Assembly (NCBI GenBank): GCA_033344895.1
Contig: JAWPMN010000001.1
Location: 1,054,001-1,118,000 of the forward strand
DNA: 64,000 bases
DNA from: Alphaproteobacteria bacterium
GTDB taxonomy: Bacteria > Pseudomonadota > Alphaproteobacteria > UBA8366 > Aestuariispiraceae
Direction of reading: 5' to 3'
Under the pieces are notes generated by a model. That model had not been told where the DNA came from. It saw only the letters and a list, made by a program, of their open reading frames with translations, and ran no database searches. Positions 26,153 to 35,383 of the stretch are shown in pieces. A program made the position numbers and the translations under genes. The stretch's first letter is position 1. Each line of letters opens with the position of its first letter.

Positions 26153-26905
26153 ATGAGCGCGATCCAGACACTGCGCGACGGCGGATTCGCCGTCGGCACC
26201 ATGATCATGACCGACAGCATGCTTTCCGCTGAAATCGCCGCCCGGTCCGGCTTCGATTTCCTGTGTCTCGACCGCCAGCACGGCCTGATCGATGACGCCC
26301 TGTTGTGGCGTCAGATCGCCGCCATCGGCGCCATCGGAAAGGCATCCCCCTGGGTCCGCGTGCCCTGGAACACCGCCGCCGATGCCATGCGCGCCCTGGA
26401 CGGCGGCGCGACCGGCATCATCGCGCCGATGATCAACAATCGCGAAGAGGCCGAAGCGTTGGTTCGGGCCTGCCGCTATCCCCCGGCAGGCGAGCGCAGT
26501 TGGGGCCCGGTGCGCGCCGGCCTGGACGATGCCTTCGGCTATACGGAACAGGCAAACCCGTCGACCTTTGTCGCTGCGATGATCGAAACGAAGGACGGCT
26601 ACGAGAATCTCGAGGATATCGCCGCGACGGAACATCTGGACGCGCTGTTTGTCGGCCCGAACGATCTGAGCCTCGCCCTCGGGCACTGGCAACCTGCCAT
26701 GCCCACGGATGACGGGGTTGTCGCGGCGCTGAAACGCATAGCTGACGTCGCGGCCGCAAACGGCAAGATCGCCGGCATTCATTGCTCGGATGCGGCCATG
26801 GCGCGGACCATGCGGGAGTGGGGATATCGGTTCGTCACCATTGCCGCCGACATCGCTTTCCTGCGGCAGGCCGCCTCAGCGACGGTTGACGACGCCCGCA
26901 AATGA
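26153..26905 (+). CDS. HpcH/HpaI-family class II aldolase
   Basis: A 250-residue metal-dependent pyruvate-type aldolase. Motifs are GFDFLCLDRQHGLIDDA (the position of the catalytic His, with Gln in place of the more usual Glu before it), ATGIIAPMINNREEAEALV, CRYPPAGERSWGPVRA, MIETKDGYENLEDI (metal Glu) and VGPNDLSLALG (metal Asp). Members split 2-keto-3-deoxy or 4-hydroxy-2-oxo acids; the substrate here is not clear. ATG 26153 gives the standard N-terminus. It overlaps the PqiA-like gene by 4 nt. Confidence 0.9.
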   Translation: MSAIQTLRDGGFAVGTMIMTDSMLSAEIAARSGFDFLCLDRQHGLIDDALLWRQIAAIGAIGKASPWVRVPWNTAADAMRALDGGATGIIAPMINNREEAEALVRACRYPPAGERSWGPVRAGLDDAFGYTEQANPSTFVAAMIETKDGYENLEDIAATEHLDALFVGPNDLSLALGHWQPAMPTDDGVVAALKRIADVAAANGKIAGIHCSDAAMARTMREWGYRFVTIAADIAFLRQAASATVDDARK

Positions 26906-27426
26906 ACGACGGGACTACCAGGCGGAAATCCGGTCTGAAGCTGCGGCAGGCCGCGACGGGGCTGTGGCGCGTAACCGGCCTTGTCTTCCTCGTCGCCTTC
27001 GGATGCTGGGCGGCCGGCATCGTGCTGCCGGTCCTGCATGTGACCGAACTGTTCGTGTTCGAAAATGACGTATCGCTGCTGGGCATCGTTCAGGGCCTGA
27101 TCGCCGAGGGAGAGGTCTTCATTGGCGTGCTCGTCCTGCTGTTCACCCTCCTGCTGCCGCCGGCAAAGCTGCTGCTGGGGGCCGGGCTGTGGCACCTCTC
27201 CTCGGCCGGCGGCATGAGTGCGCGGCGCGGGGTCATGTGGCTGGACACGATCGGCAAGTGGGCCATGCTGGACGTCCTGATCCTGGCCCTTGTCATCGTA
27301 ATGCTGAAATCCAACTGGATGGCCGATGCTCAGGCGGGAAGCGGGCTCTACTTCTTTGCGGCGTCGGCCATTCTATCCATGATCGCCGGGCATGGCCTCC
27401 GGCTCACAGTCCGCTCAGCGACCTAG
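26902..27426 (+). CDS. PqiA-like (paraquat-inducible A) membrane protein, single repeat
   Basis: A 174-residue protein with four hydrophobic segments (TGLVFLVAFGCWAAGIVLPV; GEVFIGVLVLLFTLLLPPAKLLL; MLDVLILALVIVM; FFAASAILSMIAG) and the PqiA-type WLDTIGKWAMLDVLILA. E. coli PqiA has two such repeats in about 420 residues and works with the MCE protein PqiB in lipid transport; here only one repeat and no MCE partner is nearby. The start overlaps the aldolase stop (ATGA). Confidence 0.88.
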   Translation: MNDGTTRRKSGLKLRQAATGLWRVTGLVFLVAFGCWAAGIVLPVLHVTELFVFENDVSLLGIVQGLIAEGEVFIGVLVLLFTLLLPPAKLLLGAGLWHLSSAGGMSARRGVMWLDTIGKWAMLDVLILALVIVMLKSNWMADAQAGSGLYFFAASAILSMIAGHGLRLTVRSAT

Positions 27427-28020
27427 AACGGCAGCCACGACCGAGGCGACGAGCAGGACCGCGAAGGCGAAATTCGCAATCCTTCCGGCCTTCGGGTCGC
27501 GCAGAACCTTCGACAAGGCGGCGCCGCAAAGCAGCCAGGTTCCGTTCGCAACGACGATCATGCAACTCAGCCCGCCGATCTTGGCCGCCGCGTCGGCGAC
27601 CGGATCACCGGGTAGGAGGCTGTGCCCCGCATTGAGGGCGCCAAGGGCCGCGAAGGCCTTCGGATTTGCGATGGCGAGAATGAAGCCGCTGGGGAAGGAT
27701 GGTGCGTCCCGCGGCCCCGATCCCGTCCCGGCGCTCAAGACCGGTGCCGTGGTAATGCGATAGGCCAGATAGAGTATGTAGACAGCGGCCAGGGTCGTGA
27801 TCATCGGCGCCAGTCCCGGCACCGACAGAAGGGCCGCGGTCAGGCCGGAGGCAACGACGAGCAAGACGCTGAAGGTCCCCGCGACAATTCCGATATAGTA
27901 CCGCAGTGCCCTGACAGGCCCGAAGGCCGCCCCCATCGCAGCGACGCTCAGCACCGCCGGGCCGGGGCTCATCATAAGCGGCACGGCGGACACCCATAAC
28001 TGCAGCAGATCGGTTACCAT
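27415..28020 (-). CDS. LysE/RhtB-family amino-acid exporter
   Basis: A 201-residue membrane protein with five or six spans. The family motif appears near the N-terminus as VPLMMSPGPAVLSVAAMGAAFG, and the conserved FILAIANPKAFAALGALNAG lies in the middle. LysE/RhtB proteins export amino acids or quaternary compounds; the substrate is unknown. It is convergent with the PqiA-like gene, overlapping its 3' end by 12 nt. Confidence 0.9.
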   Translation of the reverse strand: MVTDLLQLWVSAVPLMMSPGPAVLSVAAMGAAFGPVRALRYYIGIVAGTFSVLLVVASGLTAALLSVPGLAPMITTLAAVYILYLAYRITTAPVLSAGTGSGPRDAPSFPSGFILAIANPKAFAALGALNAGHSLLPGDPVADAAAKIGGLSCMIVVANGTWLLCGAALSKVLRDPKAGRIANFAFAVLLVASVVAAVLGR

Positions 28021-28091
28021 CGGCAGTTCTCCTCGATTTCACGTCGAGGAGAGCATGCCTCGTCAGGCCGGTCTTGAACGTTCGTGCAAGA

Positions 28092-28658
28092 TTACTGGGT
28101 TATCGTGACCACACCGCCGCTACTGGTCGACGTGCCGGTGGCACGCTCAGCCGTTCGGCCGGCAGGAGCCACCACGACATCCACCTCCACGCCGTATTCC
28201 AGCGGCAGGACGCGTACCGTGGCGAAGCGTTCCCCCTTCACATAGGTCAGCGACGTCCGGCGCGACCGCACGATGGCGGTTTCGATCCAGCCGTATTCCG
28301 GCATGTTTCGGCGCATGAATTCGACAACCTGAACCGGCTGATTGGCGTCGCCGATCATGACAACCTGCCCAGTCCAGGCCAGATCGTCGCCAACAATCAC
28401 GGTATCGCCCAGCACGACCTGCGATCCGGGCGGAACCGGCAGATCCGGGATGGTCAGGACGTTAGGCGGCAACTCGCCTTCCGGCGCTACAGCGTTCGGA
28501 TCATTGGGGGATACCGCCTGAACCCCCGCGGTTGGCCCACGCTGCACGGTTCCCCCCGTGCCGAGTCCGTTGACGCAGGACGTCAACAGCATCAGGCAGG
28601 CAGCAGAAGCGGCCAGCGTCGTCGTTCCAGTCCAGCGTAGTGTCTTCGCTTGCTTCAT
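28092..28658 (-). CDS. Putative lipoprotein of unknown function
   Basis: A 188-residue protein with a lipoprotein signal: KQAKTLRWTG, a hydrophobic core, and the lipobox LTSC near residue 26. The next ~60 residues are Pro/Gly-rich and disordered. The C-terminal half (QVVMIGDANQPVQVVEFMRRNMPEYGWIETAIVRSRRTSL...) alternates strand and helix and resembles domains found in other alphaproteobacterial outer-membrane lipoproteins. ATG 28658 gives the signal directly. I do not recognise a named family. Confidence 0.7.
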   Translation of the reverse strand: MKQAKTLRWTGTTTLAASAACLMLLTSCVNGLGTGGTVQRGPTAGVQAVSPNDPNAVAPEGELPPNVLTIPDLPVPPGSQVVLGDTVIVGDDLAWTGQVVMIGDANQPVQVVEFMRRNMPEYGWIETAIVRSRRTSLTYVKGERFATVRVLPLEYGVEVDVVVAPAGRTAERATGTSTSSGGVVTITQ

Positions 28659-28761
28659 TTCGCCATCGTCTGTAGGCGCGGATCCACCGCGCACCTGCCC
28701 CACCGCCGCATAATTGGCGGCGATTCGGCCCGGATCGGCAATCCGTTTCCCGTCGGGAATG

Positions 28762-29517
28762 CTATTTTTTCGCCAGAATTCCGCGTGCGCGTTCCAGGTC
28801 GTCGGCCGTATCCACCCCCAACGGCACATCTTCCACCAACGCGACGTCGATCCGCATCCCGGCCTCCAGCGCCCGCAACTGCTCCAGCCGTTCGCGCTGC
28901 TCCAGGATTCCGGGCTTCATTCCGACAAAGCGTTTCAGGGCGTCGCGACGATAGGCATAAAGACCGATGTGATGATACATCGGACCTTCCCCCCAGGGTG
29001 CGGTCGCCCGGGTAAATGCCAGGGCGCGGGCGATGGCCTCCCGCCCCGGTGTCTGCGTCGCAAACCCGGCGAAGACCTTGACGACATTCGGGTTTGTCCG
29101 CTCTTCCTCCCGGGAAATCACCGCAGCAATGGTCGCGATGTCGACCGCGTCCGATCGTTCCAGCGGTGCCAGTGCCGCCCGAACGGATCGCGGATCCAGT
29201 GTCGGCAGGTCGCCTTGCACATTGATGATCGCGTCATAGCGCCCGTCCGGATCCAGCCGCCCCAGCGCCTCGTAAATTCGATCGGATCCGGAGGGATGAC
29301 CGGGGTCGGTGGCAACGGCGGTATGACCGCTATCCCGCACCGCTGCCACGATTTCCGCATCGCCCGCCGCCACCGCAACGGGGCCGATATCGGCCTCCAG
29401 CGCGCGCTCAATGCAGTGAACGATCATCGGTTTTCCCGCGATATCGGCCAATGGCTTGTTCGGCAGACGTGTCGATGCCAGGCGCGCGGGGATCAGCACG
29501 ATCGGGGTGAGCGTCAT
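28762..29517 (-). CDS. kdsB: 3-deoxy-manno-octulosonate cytidylyltransferase
   Basis: KdsB activates Kdo to CMP-Kdo for lipopolysaccharide inner core synthesis. The 251 residues show [41 protein letters not shown] and the late [12 protein letters not shown], all standard for the family; the Leu after NVQGD is common in Alphaproteobacteria. ATG 29517 gives [15 protein letters not shown]. It diverges from the cytochrome c gene and is the only LPS gene in the window. Confidence 0.96.
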   Translation of the reverse strand: MTLTPIVLIPARLASTRLPNKPLADIAGKPMIVHCIERALEADIGPVAVAAGDAEIVAAVRDSGHTAVATDPGHPSGSDRIYEALGRLDPDGRYDAIINVQGDLPTLDPRSVRAALAPLERSDAVDIATIAAVISREEERTNPNVVKVFAGFATQTPGREAIARALAFTRATAPWGEGPMYHHIGLYAYRRDALKRFVGMKPGILEQRERLEQLRALEAGMRIDVALVEDVPLGVDTADDLERARGILAKK

Positions 29518-29771
29518 GGAAACCTTTCCAATGCAAGGGTTTAGGCACGGGGCGCCGGGGTTCGGTGCGACCTCGCGCCGCGAACCGGTAGCGTTGATTA
29601 TCGGACCGGGACAGGATATATCGCAGGGCAGAGTTGGCAATCGGGTCGCGCCGATGCGGGGGGATGGCATTTGGTACGTGCATTATCCTACCTGTTTTCC
29701 AGTCGCGGACCCTCAGGAACACAGATTCGGCGATTGGCCGGCACGGACCGGTACAGCCTCGGGGATGAGCA

Positions 29772-30332
29772 ATGAAGAACGATCCGCTTCTCATCAATAA
29801 AGTCGCCGCTGCGGTGCTGGTGGCTGGCCTGCTGGCCATGGTGTCGAACGACCTGTCGGGCGCCCTGTTCCACACTGAAAGCGAACAGGCGATTGAAGAG
29901 CAGGCCTTTGTCATCGCCGAACCGGCCGATGAAGGAACCGCAACCGCCATGGCCGACACGAGCCAGGAGCCGGCCGGGCCGGCGGACATCGTTCCGATGC
30001 TGGCCAGTGCTGATATCGCAAGCGGCGAGAAGGTCGCAAAGAAGTGCGGCTCCTGCCACAGCTTCGACCAGGGCGGCCCACACAAGGTCGGCCCGAACCT
30101 GTATGACATTGTCAATGCCTCGATCGGCGGCAAGGACTTCAACTATTCCGACGCGATGAGCAGCCATGGCGGCGCCTGGGACTACGTTGCGCTGAACGAA
30201 TTCCTGTATGATCCGAAAGGCTGGATGGACGGCACGAAGATGAGCTTCAAGGGGATCAGCAAAGACCAGGATCGCGCGGACCTGATCGCCTATCTGCGGT
30301 CACTGAGCGCCAATCCGGCCCCGCTGCCGTAA
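29772..30332 (+). CDS. Membrane-anchored class I c-type cytochrome
   Basis: A 186-residue protein with an N-terminal uncleaved signal-anchor (KVAAAVLVAGLLAMVSNDL, about residues 10-28), an acidic Ala/Glu linker and a cytochrome c domain (about 75-183). The haem motif is CGSCH (about residues 93-97), and the distal Met is in GTKMSF. This is the CycM/c552 layout that carries electrons between the bc1 complex and terminal oxidases in Alphaproteobacteria. AGCAATG precedes the start only weakly. A terminator-like hairpin follows. Confidence 0.92.
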   Translation: MKNDPLLINKVAAAVLVAGLLAMVSNDLSGALFHTESEQAIEEQAFVIAEPADEGTATAMADTSQEPAGPADIVPMLASADIASGEKVAKKCGSCHSFDQGGPHKVGPNLYDIVNASIGGKDFNYSDAMSSHGGAWDYVALNEFLYDPKGWMDGTKMSFKGISKDQDRADLIAYLRSLSANPAPLP

Positions 30333-30360
30333 CAGTCGCAGCACCGGTACAGATTACCGA

Positions 30361-30390
30361 CGGGCGGCGGGGCATCTCGCCGCCCGTTTC
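30361..30390 (+). terminator. Likely terminator after the cytochrome c gene
   Basis: CGGGCGGCG (30361-30369) and CGCCGCCCG (30378-30386) form a perfect 9-bp stem with an 8-nt loop, followed by a short TTTCG. The T-run is weak but the position, 28 nt past the stop, fits. Confidence 0.65.
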
Positions 30391-30421
30391 GTATCGACCC
30401 CGACGCTTCATGGAGCCAAGG

Positions 30422-31213
30422 ATGACGGACGCAACCGACACATGCCCCCAGGAATGGATCGACCTTGCCCATCGGCTGGCGGATATCGCGCGACCGATTG
30501 CGCGACAGTACTTCCGCACATCCCTGTCAGTCGTATCCAAACAGGATGACAGTCCCGTCACTATTGCCGACCGGTCCATCGAAGCGGCGATGCGGGAAGA
30601 AATCGAGAGAACCTTCCCCGATCACGGCATCCTGGGGGAGGAACATGGAACGGTGCGCCTCGACGCCGAGGCCGTCTGGGTCCTGGATCCGATCGATGGC
30701 ACCAAGGCCTTCATTACCGGCATGCCCAGCTTCGGTACGTTGATCGCCTGCTGCGTCGGTGGCCGCCCCATTCTGGGGGTCATTGACCAGCCAATTCAGG
30801 AAGAACGCTGGCTGGGCGCCGCCGGTCGGGTCAGCACCTGTAACGGAACCGAAATCACTGTATCCGGCCGCGAGACGCTGGCCGATTCCGTTCTTTATGC
30901 GACAGGCCCGGAAATGTTTGTCGGCACACCGGAGGAGGCGCGGTTCGCGCGGCTGCGCGACGCCATGCGGTTCACACGCTACAGCGGCGACTGCTACGCC
31001 TATGGCCTGCTGGCATCCGGCTATGTCGACCTCGTCGTCGAGGCGCAGTTGCAGCCCTATGACTATTGCGCCCTGGCCCCGGTCGTCGAAGGGGCCGGCG
31101 GCGTGATCGCCGACTGGAACGGCGCCCCGCTGACCCTGAATTCGGACGGCCGGGTCGTGGCCGCGGCCAGTCCAGCCCTGCACCGCGCCGCGCTGCAACG
31201 ACTGAACTCCTGA
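30422..31213 (+). CDS. hisN: Inositol-monophosphatase-family histidinol-phosphatase
   Basis: A 263-residue Mg-dependent phosphatase; HisN dephosphorylates histidinol phosphate in histidine synthesis. Motifs are DDSPVTIADRSIEAAM, the metal-binding LGEEHG, WVLDPIDGTKAF (about residues 86-97) and a C-terminal YDYCALAPVVEGAGG. The YDYCALAPVVEGAGG variant and overall length resemble HisN of Alphaproteobacteria, but inositol-1-phosphatase or another sugar phosphatase is possible. I prefer ATG 30422 over ATG 30410. A peptide transporter operon follows. Confidence 0.88.
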   Translation: MTDATDTCPQEWIDLAHRLADIARPIARQYFRTSLSVVSKQDDSPVTIADRSIEAAMREEIERTFPDHGILGEEHGTVRLDAEAVWVLDPIDGTKAFITGMPSFGTLIACCVGGRPILGVIDQPIQEERWLGAAGRVSTCNGTEITVSGRETLADSVLYATGPEMFVGTPEEARFARLRDAMRFTRYSGDCYAYGLLASGYVDLVVEAQLQPYDYCALAPVVEGAGGVIADWNGAPLTLNSDGRVVAAASPALHRAALQRLNS

Positions 31214-31294
31214 CGCGGCAACGGTTGCTCTTTCGTGCCGAAAGCCCAACTGTAGTGGACGATTGAGCTTCACACATCGGGAGAGACGCGACAC

Positions 31295-33184
31295 ATGACG
31301 CGCCGCCTTGCTGCCACGCTTGCCGCAACCGCCCTGACCGTCACCTTTGCCCTGCATTGGGACGCCCCGCCCGCCGCCGCGCAGGAGACCATCCGCTCCC
31401 ATGGTTGGGCGATCAGTGAAAAGCTCAAATACCCGCCGGACTTCCCCCATTTCGACTATGTGAACCCGGAAGCACCGAAGGGCGGGACCATCACATTCGG
31501 CGCCGGCGGCACCTTTGATTCGCTGAACCCATACATCATCAAGGGAACTTCCGCCGTGGCGCGGCTTGGCGTCGGCGGCGCCATTGCCGAAACCGCGCTC
31601 TATGACACGCTGATGGCATCCAACCTGGATGAACCGAACAGCGAGTACGGGCTGCTGGCCGAATGGATCGAGGTCGATTCCGACGCGAACGGCATCTTCA
31701 CCGCCATCCGCTTTCATCTGCGCGAGGCGGCACGGTTCCATGATGGGGAGCCGGTTCGGGCCGATGATGTCGTCTGGACCTTCAACACGCTGGTCGAACA
31801 GGGCGCGCCGCAGTATCGATTCTATTACGGCAACGTCGACGAGGTGGTTGCCATCGACGACCGAACCGTCGAGTTCCGCCTGATCGAGGGCGAAAACCGG
31901 GAGATGCCGAATATTCTGGGCCAGCTTCCCGTCCTGCCCAAACATTACTGGGCGGAACGTGATTTCAACGCGACGACACTGGACCCGCCGCTGGGGGGCG
32001 GTCCCTACCGGATCACCGACGTCAATGCCGGGCAGTCCATCACCATCGAACGCGTGAAGGACTACTGGGCGCAGGACCTGCCCGTGAATGTCGGCCAGAA
32101 CAATTACGACCGTATCCGCTACATCTTCTTCCGGGACCGGGTGGTTATGCTGGAAGCGCTGAAGGCCGGCGATATCGACTTCCGGGCAGAGAACTCTGCC
32201 AAGAACTGGGCGACCGCCTATGACGTGCCGGCGGTCAAGGACGGGCGCATAATCCAGAAGGAGTTCGCACACGAACGCGGCACGGGGATGCAGGCCTTCG
32301 TAATGAACACCCGCCGGGAGATCTTCCAGGACGTGACGGTGCGTGAGGCCATGACCTATCTCTGGGACTTCGAATGGGTCAACAAGACGATCATGTTCGA
32401 CGCCTATACACGAACCGACAGCTACTACGAAAATTCCGAGCTGGAGGCGACCGGTCTGCCTGGCGAGAAGGAACTGGCGGTGCTGGAGCCTCTGCGCGAC
32501 CAAGTTCCCGACCGGGTCTTTACCCAGGATTATGAGCCCCCCCGAACGGACGGATCGGGCAACAGCCGCGAAACCCTGAAGACGGCACTCGAGCTGCTGC
32601 AGCAGGCCGGCTGGACCATCAACAGCGATCGAAAACTGGTACATGCCGAAACCGGGAAGCCCTTCGCCTTCGAGGTCCTGCTCTATTCCGATCTGCTGGT
32701 ACCGCATACCCAGGCGCTGAAACGCGGTGTGGAGCGTCTGGGCGGGTCCGTGGAACTGCGCGTTGTCGACGCTGCCCAGTATCAGAACCGACTGCAGACC
32801 TACGATTACGACATGATCGTGTCCGGCTGGCCGCAATCCCTGTCACCGGGGAACGAGCAGCGGGAATTCTTCGGGTCCGACGCCGCCGGTCGCGACGGCG
32901 GTCGTAACACCGCTGGCGTCCGGAATCCTGCAATCGATATCCTGATCGAGAACCTGATCGCGTCGCCCGACCGCGAAACGCTGATTGCCCGGACACGGGC
33001 CCTGGACAGGGTACTGCTGTGGAACTTCTACGCCATTCCGATGTTCCATTCCAAAACCGACCGCTTCGCCTTCTGGAATCGTTTCGGGTACCCTGAGCCT
33101 CCGCCGATGATGGGCACAAATCCGACTATCTGGTGGATTGATCCGGTGCTGGATGCAGATTTGCAGCGCAGAGGCCGCAACTGA
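31295..33184 (+). CDS. yejA: Peptide ABC transporter substrate-binding protein (YejA type)
   Basis: A 629-residue family 5 extracellular solute-binding protein. The signal peptide ends near PPAAAQ (residue 30). YejA-type features include SEKLKYPPDFPHFDYVNPEAPKGG at the N-terminus of the mature part, GTFDSLNPYIIKG and FHDGEPVRADDVVWTFNTL. Members bind oligopeptides and related compounds such as microcin C. It is the first gene of a yejA-B-E-F operon on the plus strand. Confidence 0.93.
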   Translation: MTRRLAATLAATALTVTFALHWDAPPAAAQETIRSHGWAISEKLKYPPDFPHFDYVNPEAPKGGTITFGAGGTFDSLNPYIIKGTSAVARLGVGGAIAETALYDTLMASNLDEPNSEYGLLAEWIEVDSDANGIFTAIRFHLREAARFHDGEPVRADDVVWTFNTLVEQGAPQYRFYYGNVDEVVAIDDRTVEFRLIEGENREMPNILGQLPVLPKHYWAERDFNATTLDPPLGGGPYRITDVNAGQSITIERVKDYWAQDLPVNVGQNNYDRIRYIFFRDRVVMLEALKAGDIDFRAENSAKNWATAYDVPAVKDGRIIQKEFAHERGTGMQAFVMNTRREIFQDVTVREAMTYLWDFEWVNKTIMFDAYTRTDSYYENSELEATGLPGEKELAVLEPLRDQVPDRVFTQDYEPPRTDGSGNSRETLKTALELLQQAGWTINSDRKLVHAETGKPFAFEVLLYSDLLVPHTQALKRGVERLGGSVELRVVDAAQYQNRLQTYDYDMIVSGWPQSLSPGNEQREFFGSDAAGRDGGRNTAGVRNPAIDILIENLIASPDRETLIARTRALDRVLLWNFYAIPMFHSKTDRFAFWNRFGYPEPPPMMGTNPTIWWIDPVLDADLQRRGRN

Positions 33185-33222
33185 GCCGTAACGGGACCGC
33201 GTAACGGAGTGTCGGGAGCCAA

Positions 33223-34299
33223 ATGTACGCGTACATACTCAGACGCCTGCTGCTGATCATTCCGACCATGTTCTTCATCATGGTCGTCAACTTCGTGGTC
33301 ATTCAGGCCGCACCCGGCGGACCGATCGATCAGATCATCGCCGACCTTCAGGGCAATGTGCCGGGTGCGCTGCAGCGGGTCTCCGGGTCGGCGGGCGATC
33401 CCGGCACGGACTCCAGCGGCTCCCGCGCATCCCGGGGATTGCCGCCCGAATTCCTGGCCGAACTGGAACAGCAGTTCGGGTTCGACAAGCCGGCCCATGA
33501 ACGCTTCCTCATGATGATGGGCGACTATCTGACCTTCGATTTCGGCGAATCCTATTTCACGGACCGCGCCGTCATCGACCTGATCAAGGACAAGCTGCCG
33601 GTTTCGATCTCGCTGGGTCTGTGGACCACGGTGATCACCTATCTGGTCGCGATCCCTCTGGGCATCCGCAAGGCGGTCCGGGAGGGCAGCCGGTTCGACG
33701 TCTGGACATCCGGGGTTCTGTTCGCCGGCTATGCGACCCCCAATTTCCTGTTCGCGGTTCTGCTGATCATTCTCTTCGCCGGCGGTCAGTTCCTGGACTG
33801 GTTCCCCCTGCGCGGTCTCGTATCCGAGAATTTCGACCAGATGTCGCTTTGGGAGAAGGTCGTCGACTATTTCTGGCATCTCGCCCTGCCATTGACGGCG
33901 CTGATCGTCGGGGCCTTCACGACCCTGACGATGCTGACTAAGAATTCATTCCTGGATGAAATCAACAAGCAGTATGTCGTCACCGCCCGCCAGAAAGGGC
34001 TGGGCGAAAGGCAGGTGTTGTACGGCCATGTGTTCCGAAACGCGATGCTGATCGTCATCGCCGGCTTCCCCAGCGCCTTCATCTCGATCCTTTTCACTTC
34101 CTCGCTCTTTGTCGAGGTGATCTTCTCCCTCGACGGGCTGGGGGCTCTGGGATTCGAGGCAGCCCTGAACCGCGATTATCCGGTCATGTTCGCGACCCTC
34201 TATATCTTCACGCTGCTGGGCCTCGTCATGGGGCTGATCGGGGATCTGATGTATGTCGCCGTCGACCCCCGGATCGATTTCGAGGCGCGGGAGGGTTAG
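33223..34299 (+). CDS. yejB: Peptide ABC transporter permease (YejB type)
   Basis: A 358-residue inner-membrane permease. It starts MYAYILRRLLLIIPTMFFIM, has a periplasmic insertion (about residues 40-95, including GLPPEFLAELEQQFGFDKP) and then the permease core with YVVTARQKGLGERQVLYGHVFRNA, the EAA loop contacting the ATPase. It lies 38 nt behind yejA and 3 nt before yejE. Confidence 0.95.
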   Translation: MYAYILRRLLLIIPTMFFIMVVNFVVIQAAPGGPIDQIIADLQGNVPGALQRVSGSAGDPGTDSSGSRASRGLPPEFLAELEQQFGFDKPAHERFLMMMGDYLTFDFGESYFTDRAVIDLIKDKLPVSISLGLWTTVITYLVAIPLGIRKAVREGSRFDVWTSGVLFAGYATPNFLFAVLLIILFAGGQFLDWFPLRGLVSENFDQMSLWEKVVDYFWHLALPLTALIVGAFTTLTMLTKNSFLDEINKQYVVTARQKGLGERQVLYGHVFRNAMLIVIAGFPSAFISILFTSSLFVEVIFSLDGLGALGFEAALNRDYPVMFATLYIFTLLGLVMGLIGDLMYVAVDPRIDFEAREG

Positions 34300-34302
34300 G
34301 AA

Positions 34303-35382
34303 ATGACCGCGCCCACCGAACGTACGCATACGCACTCGGAGTACCAGTTCCTGGGCATGGCGGTGACGCCGATCACCCGGCGGCGCATCGACCGGTTTCG
34401 CGGCAATCCCCGCGCCTACTGGTCGCTGGTGATCTTTCTGGTCCTGTTCTTCCTGTCGCTGTTTGCCGAGCTGATCGCCAACGACAAGCCGATCCTGGTT
34501 CACTATGACGGGAAGTTCTATTTTCCCGTCGTGGAAAGCGTACCGGAAACAGAGTATGGCGGGTTCTTCCCGTCCGAGGCCGTCTACAGCGACCCCGCGG
34601 TGCAGGACCTGATCCGCGAAAAGGGCTGGTTCCTGATGCCGCCAATTCCCTATGGCAACAACACGCCCGCCTACGACCTGGACCGTGCCGCCCCGACCCC
34701 GCCCGACGCCAACCACTGGCTGGGCACCGACGATGAGGCCAGGGATGTGGTCGCGCGTCTGATCTACGGCTTCCGCATCTCCGTCCTGTTCGGCCTGGCG
34801 CTGACCCTGGTCAGTTCCGTTATCGGCGTCGCAATCGGGCTGATACAGGGCTATTTCGGTGGGCTGATCGACCTGATCGGCCAGCGGGGGATCGAGATCT
34901 GGACCAGTCTGCCGACACTCTACATTCTGATCATCCTGGCCTCCATCGTGCAGCCGAATTTCTGGTGGCTGCTGTTCCTGATGATGTTCTTCTCCTGGCC
35001 GGCGCTGGTCGGGCTGGTCCGGGCCGAAACATTGCGGGCGCGCAATTTCGACTATGTGCGGGCCTCCAGGGCGCTGGGAGTCGGCAACGCGACGATCATG
35101 CGCCGCCACGTCCTGCCCAACGCCATGGTGGCGACGATCACTTTCCTGCCCTTCATCACCACCGGCTCGGTCACGACGCTGACCGGGCTGGACTTCCTGG
35201 GGTTTGGCCTGCCGCCCGGCTCGGCCTCGCTGGGCGAACTGATGAAACAGGGCAAGGAGAACCTGCAGGCCCCCTGGCTCGCCTTGACCGGCTTCTTCAC
35301 AATCGGGATCATGCTGACCCTGCTGGTCTTCATCGGCGAGGGCGTGCGTGATGCCTTCGACCCCAGAAAGAGCGTGACCTGA
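34303..35382 (+). CDS. yejE: Peptide ABC transporter permease (YejE type)
   Basis: A 359-residue permease with the YejE N-terminal signature [21 protein letters not shown], a periplasmic insertion (about residues 60-140) ending in [19 protein letters not shown], and the core EAA loop [23 protein letters not shown]. It pairs with YejB to form the channel. The stop is followed within 1 nt by the yejF start. Confidence 0.95.
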   Translation: MTAPTERTHTHSEYQFLGMAVTPITRRRIDRFRGNPRAYWSLVIFLVLFFLSLFAELIANDKPILVHYDGKFYFPVVESVPETEYGGFFPSEAVYSDPAVQDLIREKGWFLMPPIPYGNNTPAYDLDRAAPTPPDANHWLGTDDEARDVVARLIYGFRISVLFGLALTLVSSVIGVAIGLIQGYFGGLIDLIGQRGIEIWTSLPTLYILIILASIVQPNFWWLLFLMMFFSWPALVGLVRAETLRARNFDYVRASRALGVGNATIMRRHVLPNAMVATITFLPFITTGSVTTLTGLDFLGFGLPPGSASLGELMKQGKENLQAPWLALTGFFTIGIMLTLLVFIGEGVRDAFDPRKSVT

Positions 35383-35383
35383 C

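Noticed and set aside
31230-31244. Small inverted repeat CTTTCG-TGC-CGAAAG between hisN and yejA
   Set aside because: The 6-bp stem has a 3-nt loop and no T-run, too weak to call a terminator or operator.
30527-32836. A 769-codon minus-strand frame antisense to hisN and yejA
   Set aside because: Composition and position mark it as an antisense shadow of two well-supported genes.
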